Of a stretch of 64,000 nt of DNA, positions 12,028 to 21,865 are shown piece after piece. The notes beneath the pieces were generated by a model. It was given only the letters and a program-made list of their open reading frames with translations, had not been told where the DNA came from and searched no databases. The stretch is from Azadirachta indica (lineage: Eukaryota > Streptophyta > Magnoliopsida > Sapindales > Meliaceae), in contig CM040452.1 in the NCBI GenBank assembly GCA_022749755.1, forward strand, positions 9,504,350 through 9,568,349, given 5' to 3'. How positions within the stretch are numbered: position 1 is the first letter of the stretch; each line of letters opens with the position of its first letter. Position numbers and translations under genes: made by a program.

Positions 12028-13442
12028 TGATGATTGTTTAAAAGTGTAGGTTTATCACGAGAAATATTATGATTTACAGTTAATAATATCCTTTTATTCT
12101 CCAATAACGAATAATATTTTTTTATATTGAATTGTAAAACATAAATTGAACTAAATAATCGGTTTTGCGCAGGTTTCGTATAATGAGCGTATCTTTCAAT
12201 TCAAATAATCAATTAATACGATTCTTAGGCTGGACAAACATAAACTCATCATTTCACAACTTTAAAAGCCAAAGGTTGGACCAGTTCGAGCAATTAATGG
12301 GACGAAATTGGGCTTCAACAGAACTTAAGCGCATCTTTGAACCAGCCCAACATACTTCTGTATTTGGGCCATATCTCTCTAAATATGTAACAAAAAATTA
12401 TATAGTTAGGTGATCTAGAAAGCTGAGAAAGGGATCTAAATTTTTTATGTTTTGTACTTTCTCAAATTTCAATTGGTCAATTACCAAAAAGAGCTATCAT
12501 TCTAGAAGGGTGGTAGAGAAATGCGACTTGAACATCTCTGCCTATTTTTAACACAACTCACGGTCTAAAATAGAAATAAGGGTGAGATATGGACCATTAG
12601 AAAGATGAGTCATCCACCTACAACTTTGAAGAAGGATGCTTTACAAAATTCGGTGGTTTTTATAGTCAAAAATAAGTTGGAAGTTGGTAGAGCGTGATTA
12701 ATTGGAAATTGACAAAATTATGTTCGCACATGTGAAATGTCTTTTGTTTTACCTATATAAAGAAAGATGTGGAAGTGAGAAAAAAGATCAGTTTGTTTCC
12801 ATCTCTGTTTTCTTTTTGTAATTAAAACTTTAATTAAATAATGTATTTCTAATTTCGTAATTAGGGTTAAGGATGAACTTTTGATGATTTTATAGTTTTG
12901 TTCTTTGATCCTTTGTTTTCTTCTTCATTGCTAATCTTTTTATTGATTGAGTACTATATTTTGCAAGTGATTTTGAATTGTTAGAAACCTTGATTCATTG
13001 TTAACAAATGGTACATTGAATGCTTGAATGTTTTCTACATATCAAGAGTAAGGCAACTTATAGTTTTTCACCATCAATTAAAAAGTAAGTCTTTTGATTT
13101 CTTTGTCCTTAAATGTTTTTTTTCATCATCCAATTAAGATAACTTCTTTTGATTCTTAATTCTGTTTTTTTTAAAAAGAAAAAAAGGATCAAGAATAAAT
13201 TCTATACAAATCATTAAAATGGATCCCTAATACCCTAATATATAATAATATTGAATTTAAATTTAACAATAAGCAAATTCATTCCATTTCTTATAATATT
13301 TGAATATTTGGACTTGTAATGTTTAGACTTTTGGACTTGTGGACTTAATATAACATATTTCCTGTGGACTGACACTCGGACTTCCGAACTTTATTACTTG
13401 AGACAACCTACACTTGAGAGTTACAACCTTTAAGTTGTAGCA
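12028..13442 (+). repeat. 5' LTR of the inner Athila element
   Basis: 1415 bp, starts TGATGATTGTTTAAAAG and ends TTAAGTTGTAGCA. Colinear with 21866-23279. A promoter-like CTATATAAAG is at about 12751. The 82-codon frame at 12165-12413 recurs in the other LTR (22003-22251) and is simply LTR sequence. Confidence 0.95.
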
Positions 13443-13448
13443 AGTTTT

Positions 13449-13466
13449 TGGTGCCGTTGCCGGGGA
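13449..13466 (+). other. Primer binding site for tRNA-Asp
   Basis: TGGTGCCGTTGCCGGGGA, six bases after the LTR, matches the complement of the plant tRNA-Asp 3' end at 17 of 18 positions. This primer is characteristic of Athila-type elements. Confidence 0.85.
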
Positions 13467-13850
13467 GTACGGTTTGTATAAAGTTTACTAGTTCTTGTTT
13501 AATTTTCTTTTACTAACCTTAACCTAACTAACTTTAACATTTTTCTTTTTTTATGTACTTGTTGTTATTTATTTTTATTGGGAGGCTCAACCGCCTATTT
13601 ATATTTATATTATGGTTGGTTCTACATATACCACCTAATTTTTATTGTTCATTTTGTTCATGGTAGGCTTTGCCACTTTTCTTAATTTTTTTCTATTACG
13701 TATTGTGTTGTTATTTTCATTTACAATAATTTTATTAAGAGGAAGGTTATACCACCTCTTTTCTTTTTTTTTTGTTTTATTGTGCTAACATTTTATTTTA
13801 TTGTATTTTATTTTATTGTGTTTATTATTATTATTATTATTATTATTTTC

Positions 13851-16535
13851 ATGCTTGGATGGTATCGTGATCCTTATTCTCATCGATTGGTGAAAGGTAA
13901 TTCTGAAACCTCCTTTGAAAATTTGTTTGATTCATCTTCAAACTCACACACAACTAACACTATGGCTGAAAATGAAAGTATACATGGAGAAAATGAAAAT
14001 CATCATATTCGAACTATGCGTGAATATTTGCAACCTCCTCGAAATTCATCTCCTTCATGCTTTATTTTTCCACTTAATGCAAATAACTTCAGATTTAAGC
14101 CCAGTATGATCTCTTTACTTCCTAATTTCCATGGCTTAAAGTCTGAGAGTCCTTATTTGCACTTAAAAGAATTTGAGGAAGTATGTGCCACATTTATGGA
14201 TCAAACATGTAGTGAAGAAATAATTAAGCTAAAATTATTTCCTTTTTCTTTAAAAGATAAAGCAAAAACATGGCTTAATTCATTAAGACCTAGATCTATA
14301 GGCACATGGCAAGAAATGCAAACCAAGTTTTTAAAACAATTTTTTCCAATACATAAAACAAATGCTTTCATGACACAAATTCAAAATTTTTGTCAAAAAG
14401 GAAATGAAACCTATTTTCAATGTTTGGAAAGATTTAAAGATTTGTTGAAGTCATGTCCATACCATGGTTTTGAAAAATGGTGTACAATAAGTTTCTTTTA
14501 TGAAGGGTTAACACCAGAAACAAAACAATTTGTTGAAACAATGTGTAATGGTGAATTTTTAGACAAAGACCCAGAAAAAGCTTTAGAGTATTTAGATCAT
14601 TTAGCTGAGAACTCTCAATCCTGGCAAACCACTAGTTCCTCTGAAAATTCAATTAGATCTAATATGGCTAGTTTTAGTGGGGGTAAATATAATTTGAGTC
14701 AAGAAGATGATCTAAGTGTTAGAATTACAAGTTTAACGAGAAAGATTGAAGCCATGGAATTAAGGAAAGTTAAAGAGGTCAAATCCGTACATAATGATGA
14801 AATTTGTGAAATTTGTGAAGTCATGGGACATTCTACTCAAGATTGTCCAAATATTCCAATTTTTAAAGAAGTGTTGCATGACCAAGCAAATTCTATGAAT
14901 TCCTTTAAAAAGCTTTTTTCATCTAATTCTCTATATTTTGAAGCATACAATCTTGGATGGAGAAATCACTCAAATTTTAGTTGGAGAAATGATAATCATG
15001 CTTATCCACTACCTCAAAGACCTTTAAATTTTCCATCATACCATTCACCACATTTGAAAACTTTTGAGGAAACATTGCTAACATTCATGCAAGGGCAAAC
15101 AAGCATAAACAATCAAACATCACAAGCCATTAATGACATCAAGAATACACTTTCAACATTGACTTCAGCTTTGCGCAGTCAAGAGAAAGGTAAATTTCCT
15201 GCTCAACCACAACCAAATCCAGCGGGTCAATTTCATGTAAGTGATTCTAACTCAAATGGCACACAGCATGAGAATGCCAACTCCATCACTACTCTCCGAA
15301 GTGGTAAGGTCATTGATAAAACCATTTCTTTGAAAGAGATTGAACCTAAAAAACCATCAAAATTAGTGAGTGAGGAAAATAATGTTGAGCCTAAGATATG
15401 TGATGTTGAAAAATGCCCTATCCCTGTTCCTTTTCCTCAAAGATTGCAACCAATTCAAAAGTTGAACCAAAATTTTGAAATTTTTGAACTTTTTAAGCAA
15501 GTTAAAATTAACATTCCTTTGTTAGATGCAATTAAGCAAGTTCCTTCTTATGCCAAATTTTTGAAAGATTTATGCACTGTTAAAAGGAAGCTTAATGTTC
15601 AAAAGAAAGCATTTTTAATTGAGAATGTTAGTTCGATTATTCAACATAACACTCCACCAAAATATAAAGATCCTGGTTGTCCCACCATTTCTTGTGTAAT
15701 TGGAAACTTTAGGATAAATCATGCTTTACTTGATCTTGGTGCAAGTGTTAATTTGTTGCCATATTCAGTGTATGAGCAATTAGGTTTAGGTGAGCTTAAA
15801 ACTACTTCTACGACACTTCAACTTGCTGATCGTTCTGTAAAAGTATCACGAGGAATACTTGAGGATATGTTAGTCCAAGTAGATAACTTTTACTTTCCTG
15901 TAGATTTTATTGTCTTAGACACACAACCTGTTCCTAGCTCAAGCATCCAAATTCCTGTCATATTAGGACGTCCATTTCTTACTACATCTAATGCAATAAT
16001 CAACTGTAGAAATGGAGTTCTAAAATTATCCTTTGGAAACATGACATTAGAAATGAATGTGTTTAATATTTGCAAGCAACTTAGTGAAAATGATGACATG
16101 CATAAAGTTAGTTATATTGAGGAACTCGTTCATGACTACTTTAATGTTTCATCTTTTTCTGATCTCTTGGATGCTTGTTTAAATGGTTGCAATGATTTCA
16201 ATTTTGATGAAAATTTTGAAGTATCTCATATTTATTCTCTTTTAAAATCTTCTCAGGTTTTGGAAGTTAATGGATGGAGACCAAAATTTGAAGATTTACC
16301 TCAACGTGCTGATAAACCGATGCCATCGAGTGTTCAACCACCGAAACTTGAATTGAAAGCATTACCATCTGACCTTAAGTATGCTTTCTTGGGTGCTAAT
16401 GAAACTTTTCCGGTGATAATTTCTTCTAAACTCAGTACTCTTCAAGAATGTAAGTTGTTCGAAATTTTAAGATTGCATAAACATGCCTTAGGATGGACAA
16501 TAGCTGACATAAAAGGAATTAATCTTTTGATTTGA
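13851..16535 (+). CDS. Gag-protease polyprotein of the inner Athila element
   Basis: Open for 895 codons from Met 13851. A longer start at 13782 only adds an Ile/Phe run from a TTA repeat; Met 13962 is another candidate. Residues about 65-260 (counting from 13851) form the retrotransposon Gag domain (LKLFPFSLKDKAKTWLNSL, LTPETKQFVETM). A CCHC zinc knuckle (CEICEVMGHSTQDC) is at 14806-14847. Retropepsin follows, with the active-site segment LLDLGASVNLLP around 15726-15761 (the family commonly has DLGAS rather than DTGA). The frame runs into the start of reverse transcriptase (LHKHALGWTIADIKGI) and ends at TGA 16533-16535, where related polyproteins read on. This part may still be translatable. 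Confidence 0.88.
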   Translation: MLGWYRDPYSHRLVKGNSETSFENLFDSSSNSHTTNTMAENESIHGENENHHIRTMREYLQPPRNSSPSCFIFPLNANNFRFKPSMISLLPNFHGLKSESPYLHLKEFEEVCATFMDQTCSEEIIKLKLFPFSLKDKAKTWLNSLRPRSIGTWQEMQTKFLKQFFPIHKTNAFMTQIQNFCQKGNETYFQCLERFKDLLKSCPYHGFEKWCTISFFYEGLTPETKQFVETMCNGEFLDKDPEKALEYLDHLAENSQSWQTTSSSENSIRSNMASFSGGKYNLSQEDDLSVRITSLTRKIEAMELRKVKEVKSVHNDEICEICEVMGHSTQDCPNIPIFKEVLHDQANSMNSFKKLFSSNSLYFEAYNLGWRNHSNFSWRNDNHAYPLPQRPLNFPSYHSPHLKTFEETLLTFMQGQTSINNQTSQAINDIKNTLSTLTSALRSQEKGKFPAQPQPNPAGQFHVSDSNSNGTQHENANSITTLRSGKVIDKTISLKEIEPKKPSKLVSEENNVEPKICDVEKCPIPVPFPQRLQPIQKLNQNFEIFELFKQVKINIPLLDAIKQVPSYAKFLKDLCTVKRKLNVQKKAFLIENVSSIIQHNTPPKYKDPGCPTISCVIGNFRINHALLDLGASVNLLPYSVYEQLGLGELKTTSTTLQLADRSVKVSRGILEDMLVQVDNFYFPVDFIVLDTQPVPSSSIQIPVILGRPFLTTSNAIINCRNGVLKLSFGNMTLEMNVFNICKQLSENDDMHKVSYIEELVHDYFNVSSFSDLLDACLNGCNDFNFDENFEVSHIYSLLKSSQVLEVNGWRPKFEDLPQRADKPMPSSVQPPKLELKALPSDLKYAFLGANETFPVIISSKLSTLQECKLFEILRLHKHALGWTIADIKGINLLI

Positions 16536-17800
16536 ACACATAAGATATATTTAGAAGATAATGCCAAATCATCTAGACAAATGCAACGTATGCTAAATCC
16601 TAATATGAAAGAGGTAGTGAGAAATGAAGTTCTCAAGCTTTTAGATGTGAGGATCATTTATCCTATTTCTGATAGCACATGAGTAAGTCCTAAACAAGTT
16701 GTACCTAAGAAATCTGGAGTTACTGTAGTCAAAAATGAAAATAATGAATTAATTCCAACTAGAACAATTACTGGCTGGAGAATGTGCATTGACTATAAGA
16801 AACTCAATTCAATGACTAGGAAAGACCATTTCCTGTTACCATTCATGGATCAAATGTTAGAAAGGGTAGCTGGACATGCATTTTATTGTTTCTTAGATGG
16901 ATATTCTGGGTATAACCAAATTGAAATTGCACCTGAAGACCAAGAAAAGACTACTTTCACTTGTCCATTTGGAACTTTTGCATATGCCGTTTGAATTGTG
17001 TAATGCACTAGCTACATTTCAAAGATGCATGCTTAGTATTTTTAGTGATATGGTTGAACGATTTCTTGAAGTTTTCATGGATGATTTTTCTGTTTTTGGT
17101 GATTCATTTGATGATTGCTTATCTAACTTGGAAAAAGTTTTGATTAGGTGTGAAGAAAAGAATCTTGTGCTTAATTGGGGAAAAATGTCATTTCATGGTC
17201 ACAAATGGTATTGTGCTTGGTCACATTGTCTTATCAAAAGGAATTGAAGTAGATAAATCTAAAATTTAATTAATTGCCAATTTACCCGTTCCTAAGTCTG
17301 TCAAAGATGTTAGATCATTTTTAGGACATGCTGGTTTTTATAGAAGATTTATCAAAGACTTTAATGTTATATTAAGACTATTGTGCAATCTCTTATTAAA
17401 AGATGCTCTCTTTAAGTGGACTGAGTCATGTCAAGAAGCTTTTGTCAAACTTAAAACCATGCTAACATCTGCTCCTATCATGCAACCTTTAAATTGGACT
17501 TTGCCTTTTGAAATCATGTGTGATGCTAGCGATTATGTTATTGGAGTTGTTTTAGGACAACGAAAGGACAAGAAACCCTATGTGATTTACTATGCTAGTA
17601 AAACCTTAAATAGTGCTCAAATGAATTATTTTACCACTGAAAAGGAATTACTTACAGTAGTATTTGCATTGGATAAATTTCGATCTTATCTTATTGGCTC
17701 ACCCATTGTGATTTTTAGTGATCATGCAGCATTAAAATATCTTCTCTCAAAAAAGGATGCTAAATCTAGATTGATTACGTGGATTCTACTACTTTAAGAA
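16536..17800 (+). pseudogene. Reverse transcriptase and RNase H of the inner Athila element (broken)
   Basis: Continues gag-protease after a nonsense codon. RT motifs: RQMQRMLNPNM (~16577), GWRMCIDYKKLN (16774), DGYSGYNQIEIAPEDQEKT (16897) and the catalytic FMDDFSVFG (~17078-17104). RNase H begins with MCDASDYVIGVVLGQ (17517) and includes EKELL and FSDHAALKYLLSK. Lesions: TGA at 16680 in place of Trp, an 8-base deletion near 16985 that removes two to three codons before MPFEL, an extra base near 17180, TAA near 17267, and TAA at 17797-17799 where a Gln is usual. All motif residues of RT are present, but the frame cannot give an active enzyme. Confidence 0.9.
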
Positions 17801-17839
17801 TTTGATCTCACAATTCAAGACAAAAAAGAAGTACAAAAT

Positions 17840-19243
17840 GTGGTTGCTGATTACTTGTCAAGACTTATGTTTGAAGAATCGATTGAGACAACACCAATTA
17901 ATGACAATTTTCCTGATGAGCAACTTTTCAATGTTTCTATTTTACCTTGGTTTGCTGATATTGTCAATTTTCTTATTACAGGTCAAATGCCAAATCATTG
18001 GAATACTCAAGACAAAAAGAAATTTTTAAGGGAGGTACGCAATTTCTTTTGGGATGATCCATATCTTTTCAAATATTGCCCTGACCAAATTATAAGGAGA
18101 TGTGTACCTAACAATGAAATTCAAAATATCATTTCTTTTTGTCATTCCGAAGCATGTGGTGGTCATTTTTCTTCAAAGAAAACTGTTGCGAAAATATTGC
18201 AATGTGGATTTTATTGGCCCACTTTATTTAAAGACACACATACATTTTGTAAAATATGTGACCGTTGTCAAAAATTAGGTAGAATAACTCGTAGAAACAT
18301 GATGCCATTAAATCCTATTTTAGTGATTGAAATATTTGATTGTTGGGGTATTGATTTTATGGGTCCTTTTCCATCTTCTTTTGCGTATCAATACATTTTA
18401 GTTGGAGTTAACTATATTTCAAAATAGGTAAAGGCAATTTCTTGCAAAAATAATGATCATAAAATTATTTTGAAATTTTTGAAAGAAAATATTTTTTCAA
18501 GATTTGGAGTGCCTCGAGCCATAATAAGTGATGGAGGTTTACACTTTTGTAATAAACCTTTTGAGAATTTAATGAAAAAATATGGAATTACACATAAAGT
18601 GTCTACCCCTTATCACCCACAAACAAGTGGACAAATTGAACTTGCCAATAGAGAAATAAAACATATTTTGGGAAAAACAGTAAAGCCGAATCGTAAGGAT
18701 TGGTCTTTAAGACTAACCGATGCACTTTGGGCTTATCGAACTGCTTTTAAATCATCACTTGACATGTCTCCTTATAGACTTGTTTTTGGAAAAGTTTGTC
18801 ACTTACCTGTGGAATTGGAACATAAAGCTTTTTGGGCCATTAAAATGCTTAATTTTGACTTAGATAAAGCAGGATCATTGAGAAAACTTCAAATAGATGA
18901 ACTCGAAGAAATTATGAATGAAACTTACGAGAATTCTAGAATTTACAAAGAGAAAATGAAGGTGTTTCATGATAAACATATCATTAGAAAATCATTTGAA
19001 CCTTCACAAAAAGTTCTTTTGTATGATTCAAGATTGCATCTATTTCCTGGCAAATTTCGTTCAAAATGGACAGGTCCTTTCATTGTTAAGAAGATTTACC
19101 CACATGGCGCTGTTGAGATTGAGAACCCCAAAAATGGTAATATTTTTAAAGTTAATGGACACCGTTTAAAGCCATTCTTTGAGAATTTTCCAAGCGAGTT
19201 AGAATCTATCACTTTGAATGAACCTGTTTACAACACTAGATGA
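17840..19243 (+). pseudogene. Integrase of the inner Athila element (one in-frame stop)
   Basis: 17840-18427 gives the end of RNase H (VVADYLSRL) and the integrase N-terminal zinc domain (HSEACGGH ... CKICDRC), then the first catalytic Asp in GIDFMGPF. TAG at 18425-18427 replaces a Trp codon. The same frame then runs to 19243 with the second Asp in AIISDGG, the Glu in [12 protein letters not shown], and the C-terminal GPF-type motif ([13 protein letters not shown]) ending in VNGHRLKPF. Catalytic D, D and E are all present, and apart from the single stop the frame is intact. In these elements pol normally ends here. Confidence 0.9.
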
Positions 19244-19446
19244 TTTTTTTTTTATATATACATTACTTGTTTTCTTGTGTTATTAATTTTATTGATTCCA
19301 TTGTTTGTTTTTAGTTACTTTCCTGGTCAAGTGGCGGATAACGGTACTCCGTGACTCTTCAAGTCGGTTCTTTCAGTTGCCTAAAATTATTGATACCATT
19401 TTTTTTTTCTTCTCACTTCTTTTTCTGTTCTTTTCATTTTTTCATT

Positions 19447-19995
19447 ATGGATGTCATTCTTTCTAGATTGCAAACATATTTTCCTTCTTTTCCTAAAGAT
19501 GTTTTACGAAAAATGTACCAAGCTAGGTGTGTAAGATTAAGAATGCTTATGCAAAAAGGTATTCCTGAAGATGTGCGATGGATAATTGAAGCAAAGGTAC
19601 GTTTAGCAGGTGAGTTTTCTAATTCATTTGTTTCACGCATGCCTGGTTTAGGTAAGAGCTCTTTTGCAAAGAAACGAAGAGCAAGAATGTTACAAGTGTG
19701 TCATAATTGTACACGTTCAACCTGTAACAAGCGATGTCATTCTCTACGGATGGTGTCTACTAATAGAGAAGATAAAATTAAATTCATCAAGGATGGATTG
19801 AGTAAGGAGTCTTTAGATAATATCTTATTGACTCTTGAGACGCATCCTAGTGGATATGTGCAACGTGAAATTCTCAATTTATATACATTATTTCAAAAAG
19901 AACGTGATTGTTATAGTCTTGGGAATCTGACTTTAAAAGACTCTGTTTGCCAATTTGTAAGAAAATTAGATGGGAAGCCAATCCTCAACCTATAG
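19447..19995 (+). CDS. Accessory ORF of unknown function downstream of pol (Cys-cluster basic protein)
   Basis: 182 codons open from Met 19447 (MDVILSRLQTYFP) to TAG 19993-19995. An upstream in-frame Met at 19351 would add a Phe-rich leader encoded by a pyrimidine tract, more likely 5' untranslated sequence. The product is basic, rich in Lys and Arg (KKRRARM), with one compact cysteine cluster CHNCTRSTCNKRC (C-x2-C-x4-C-x3-C, about 19699-19737) that could bind zinc, followed by a predicted helical stretch (KIKFIKDGLSKESLDNILL). It sits where plant Athila elements may carry an env-like or other 3' ORF, but it has no signal peptide or membrane segment, so it is not env-like. The frame is intact although pol is broken. 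I do not recognise the family. It could be a transduplicated host gene or an element-specific regulator. Confidence 0.6.
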   Translation: MDVILSRLQTYFPSFPKDVLRKMYQARCVRLRMLMQKGIPEDVRWIIEAKVRLAGEFSNSFVSRMPGLGKSSFAKKRRARMLQVCHNCTRSTCNKRCHSLRMVSTNREDKIKFIKDGLSKESLDNILLTLETHPSGYVQREILNLYTLFQKERDCYSLGNLTLKDSVCQFVRKLDGKPILNL

Positions 19996-20291
19996 AGGGC
20001 GTTTAAGTCGTTACTGGACATAAAATCAGAGGAAGATGTAAGCCACAATCACAACTATCTATAAATATTTACTTTCAGCTGTCATTGTTGAAATTTTTAT
20101 ATTTTAGATTCCTATATTAGCTGTTATCTTTGACATTTTTACATTTTTAAATTTTAACTTTTATGACAACAGCTGGCTTATCTCTATTGGTTTCATTAAT
20201 GTATTCTCTTTAAGTTATATAAATGCAGGACCTCACTTCTTTATTTTCATACAAAATTTGAATCACTGACGAGGGTAAAAGACTGCAAAAA

Positions 20292-20645
20292 ATGGAAGAA
20301 GCTTTTATTCATCAATTTAAAACTATTTGTGTTTTTTGTGGATCAAACTCTAGGAAAGGTGAAGAGTTTGTAAAAGCAGCGGACAACCTGGGTCAAGTTT
20401 TAGCTGAGCGAAAACTTAACCTAGTGTATGGAGAAGGTAGCCTTGGGTTAATGGGGTGTGTGTCAACTATCGCACATATAAGAGGAAGTGAAGTCATAGG
20501 TATCATACCAAAGACTTTATCTGCAGGTAACATAATTGGCAAAACAGTTGGAGAAGAACTAGTGGTCTCAACAATGTATGCAAGAATTGCTAAAATGCTT
20601 GATTCTGCAGATGCTTTTATTGCCTTATCAGAACTTTGTACATAA
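20292..20645 (+). pseudogene. LOG: Captured, truncated LOG (cytokinin riboside 5'-monophosphate phosphoribohydrolase) copy
   Basis: 117-codon frame with the clear N-terminal two thirds of a plant LOG enzyme: ICVFCGSNS near the start, LVYGEGSLGLMGCVS (family LVYGGGS, here Gly to Glu), VIGIIPKTL, VGEELVVSTM and SADAFIAL. LOG enzymes release free-base cytokinins from nucleotides. The frame ends just where the catalytic PGGxGTxxE motif should follow, so the product would be inactive. Host LOG genes are divided by several introns, but none is present here, indicating capture as cDNA. Upstream (20211-20291) lies a TATA-like word (TATATAAATG) and a leader-like stretch that may have come with it. It lies in sense orientation inside the inner Athila element, 3' of pol. 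Confidence 0.85.
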
Positions 20646-20646
20646 A

Positions 20647-20727
20647 CTAAATCCAACAATGGCACGATTAGAATGGTCAAGTGAAAGCAGTAAAAATCGA
20701 AAGCTGGATTTGTCGCTTCATTTGTAA
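20647..20727 (+). pseudogene. Possible LOG C-terminal tail in a shifted frame
   Basis: Directly after the LOG stop, the +1 frame gives MARLEWSSESSKNRKLDLSL to a TAA at 20725-20727. The basic-then-LDLSLHL ending resembles the C-terminal tail I associate with some LOG proteins. If correct, the middle of the cDNA, including the active site, was deleted and the two ends joined out of frame. The match rests on memory of the family and is tentative. Confidence 0.4.
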
Positions 20728-21865
20728 CTTTTCTTATCTCTTTTTTCTACTCATTACATTTTGTTATTTTTTTTAGTTATTTTTGCTTAAGTTTGTTTCA
20801 GGTTTTACTTGTGTTTCAATAACTATTATCTCAGGTAATGTTCTTTATACTGTACCTCTTTACATTTAAACATTGGGGATAATGTTGCAATCTGATTAGG
20901 GGGAGTGTAGTCGACATAAGTAACCATTTTTTTTTATATATAAAACTAAAAAAAAAAAAAGGAACTTAGATTCATAATTTGTAAGGATGGTAGAGTAAGG
21001 AGTAATCTTACTCCTGAGACACATCTTAGTAGATATGCATTATCATTTGTTTTGATTTTTGAATTTCATAACAAAGAATTTATCAATCACTTTCTTTTGA
21101 ATTGATCAAATATATGAACTCTCACATCATCGTCACATAATAAATTCTGCTCAAATACTCAATCAGTAAAGTATTTATAAATCATCTTTCACACACACAC
21201 TTTGATACATGATTGTGGATGACATATTGAAATTTTACAATATTTGAGCTCTTTTATTTTGTCAAAGGTAGTAACTAAGGGTTCAAAAAAAAAATCTCAA
21301 AAAAAAAAGTAGAAAAAAAAATAATAAGTAAAAATTCTAATCAAAACTTTTACTTAGTAACCGGGCTTCTTGTCTAATCAGCAGTGAATGTTTGCATAAA
21401 ACGGTAAAATTTTGGTATGAATAACTTTGTAGCCTTAACTCGAGTAATTAAGCCCGTAAGGGTGTTTTAACACCTAATACCCTAAGGCCAACTGGTCTGG
21501 GAGTTATTAGCCCAAAGCTCGCTACATGGGTTAGGTTATGCACAAAAAAAAAAAAGAAAAAAAAATGGAGATAGAAATAATTTTTGCCCAAAGAAGTTTA
21601 CCTTGACAAAATTTAGAACCAATGTTGTTTGATTCTAATTAAGTCTCATAACATGTATTAGTTACAAAAGCACAAAAAGAAGGTTTATTAATAATTTGAC
21701 TGATGAGTATTTAGCACATATATAGTAATTTTTAAGTGAAAGTTTTTATTTTGAGAAGATGAAAAGGAAAAGAGTGATTTTTACTTTGAATATAAATTCT
21801 ATAAATCAACACTAAATGGTATTACTTAGATTACTAGGGACTAGTAATAAACTGGTTGAGGGATG
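20728..21865. other. 3' non-coding region of the inner Athila element
   Basis: No gene seen. Contains the ACATTGGGGATAATGT word (~20869) common at the 3' side of gypsy internal regions, A-rich runs (20946-20960, 21283-21330, 21545-21566), and a purine-biased stretch before the 3' LTR (GAGGGATG, 21858-21865) that serves as the likely polypurine tract. Confidence 0.6.

Noticed and set aside
12165..12413. 82-codon frame, repeated at 22003-22251 with similar sequence
   Set aside because: Both lie at the same position within the two LTRs of the inner Athila element; conservation reflects LTR identity, not a gene.
19351..19446. N-terminal extension of the accessory ORF, Phe-rich and membrane-like
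   Set aside because: It is the translation of a pyrimidine tract directly before a good Met; not a believable signal peptide.
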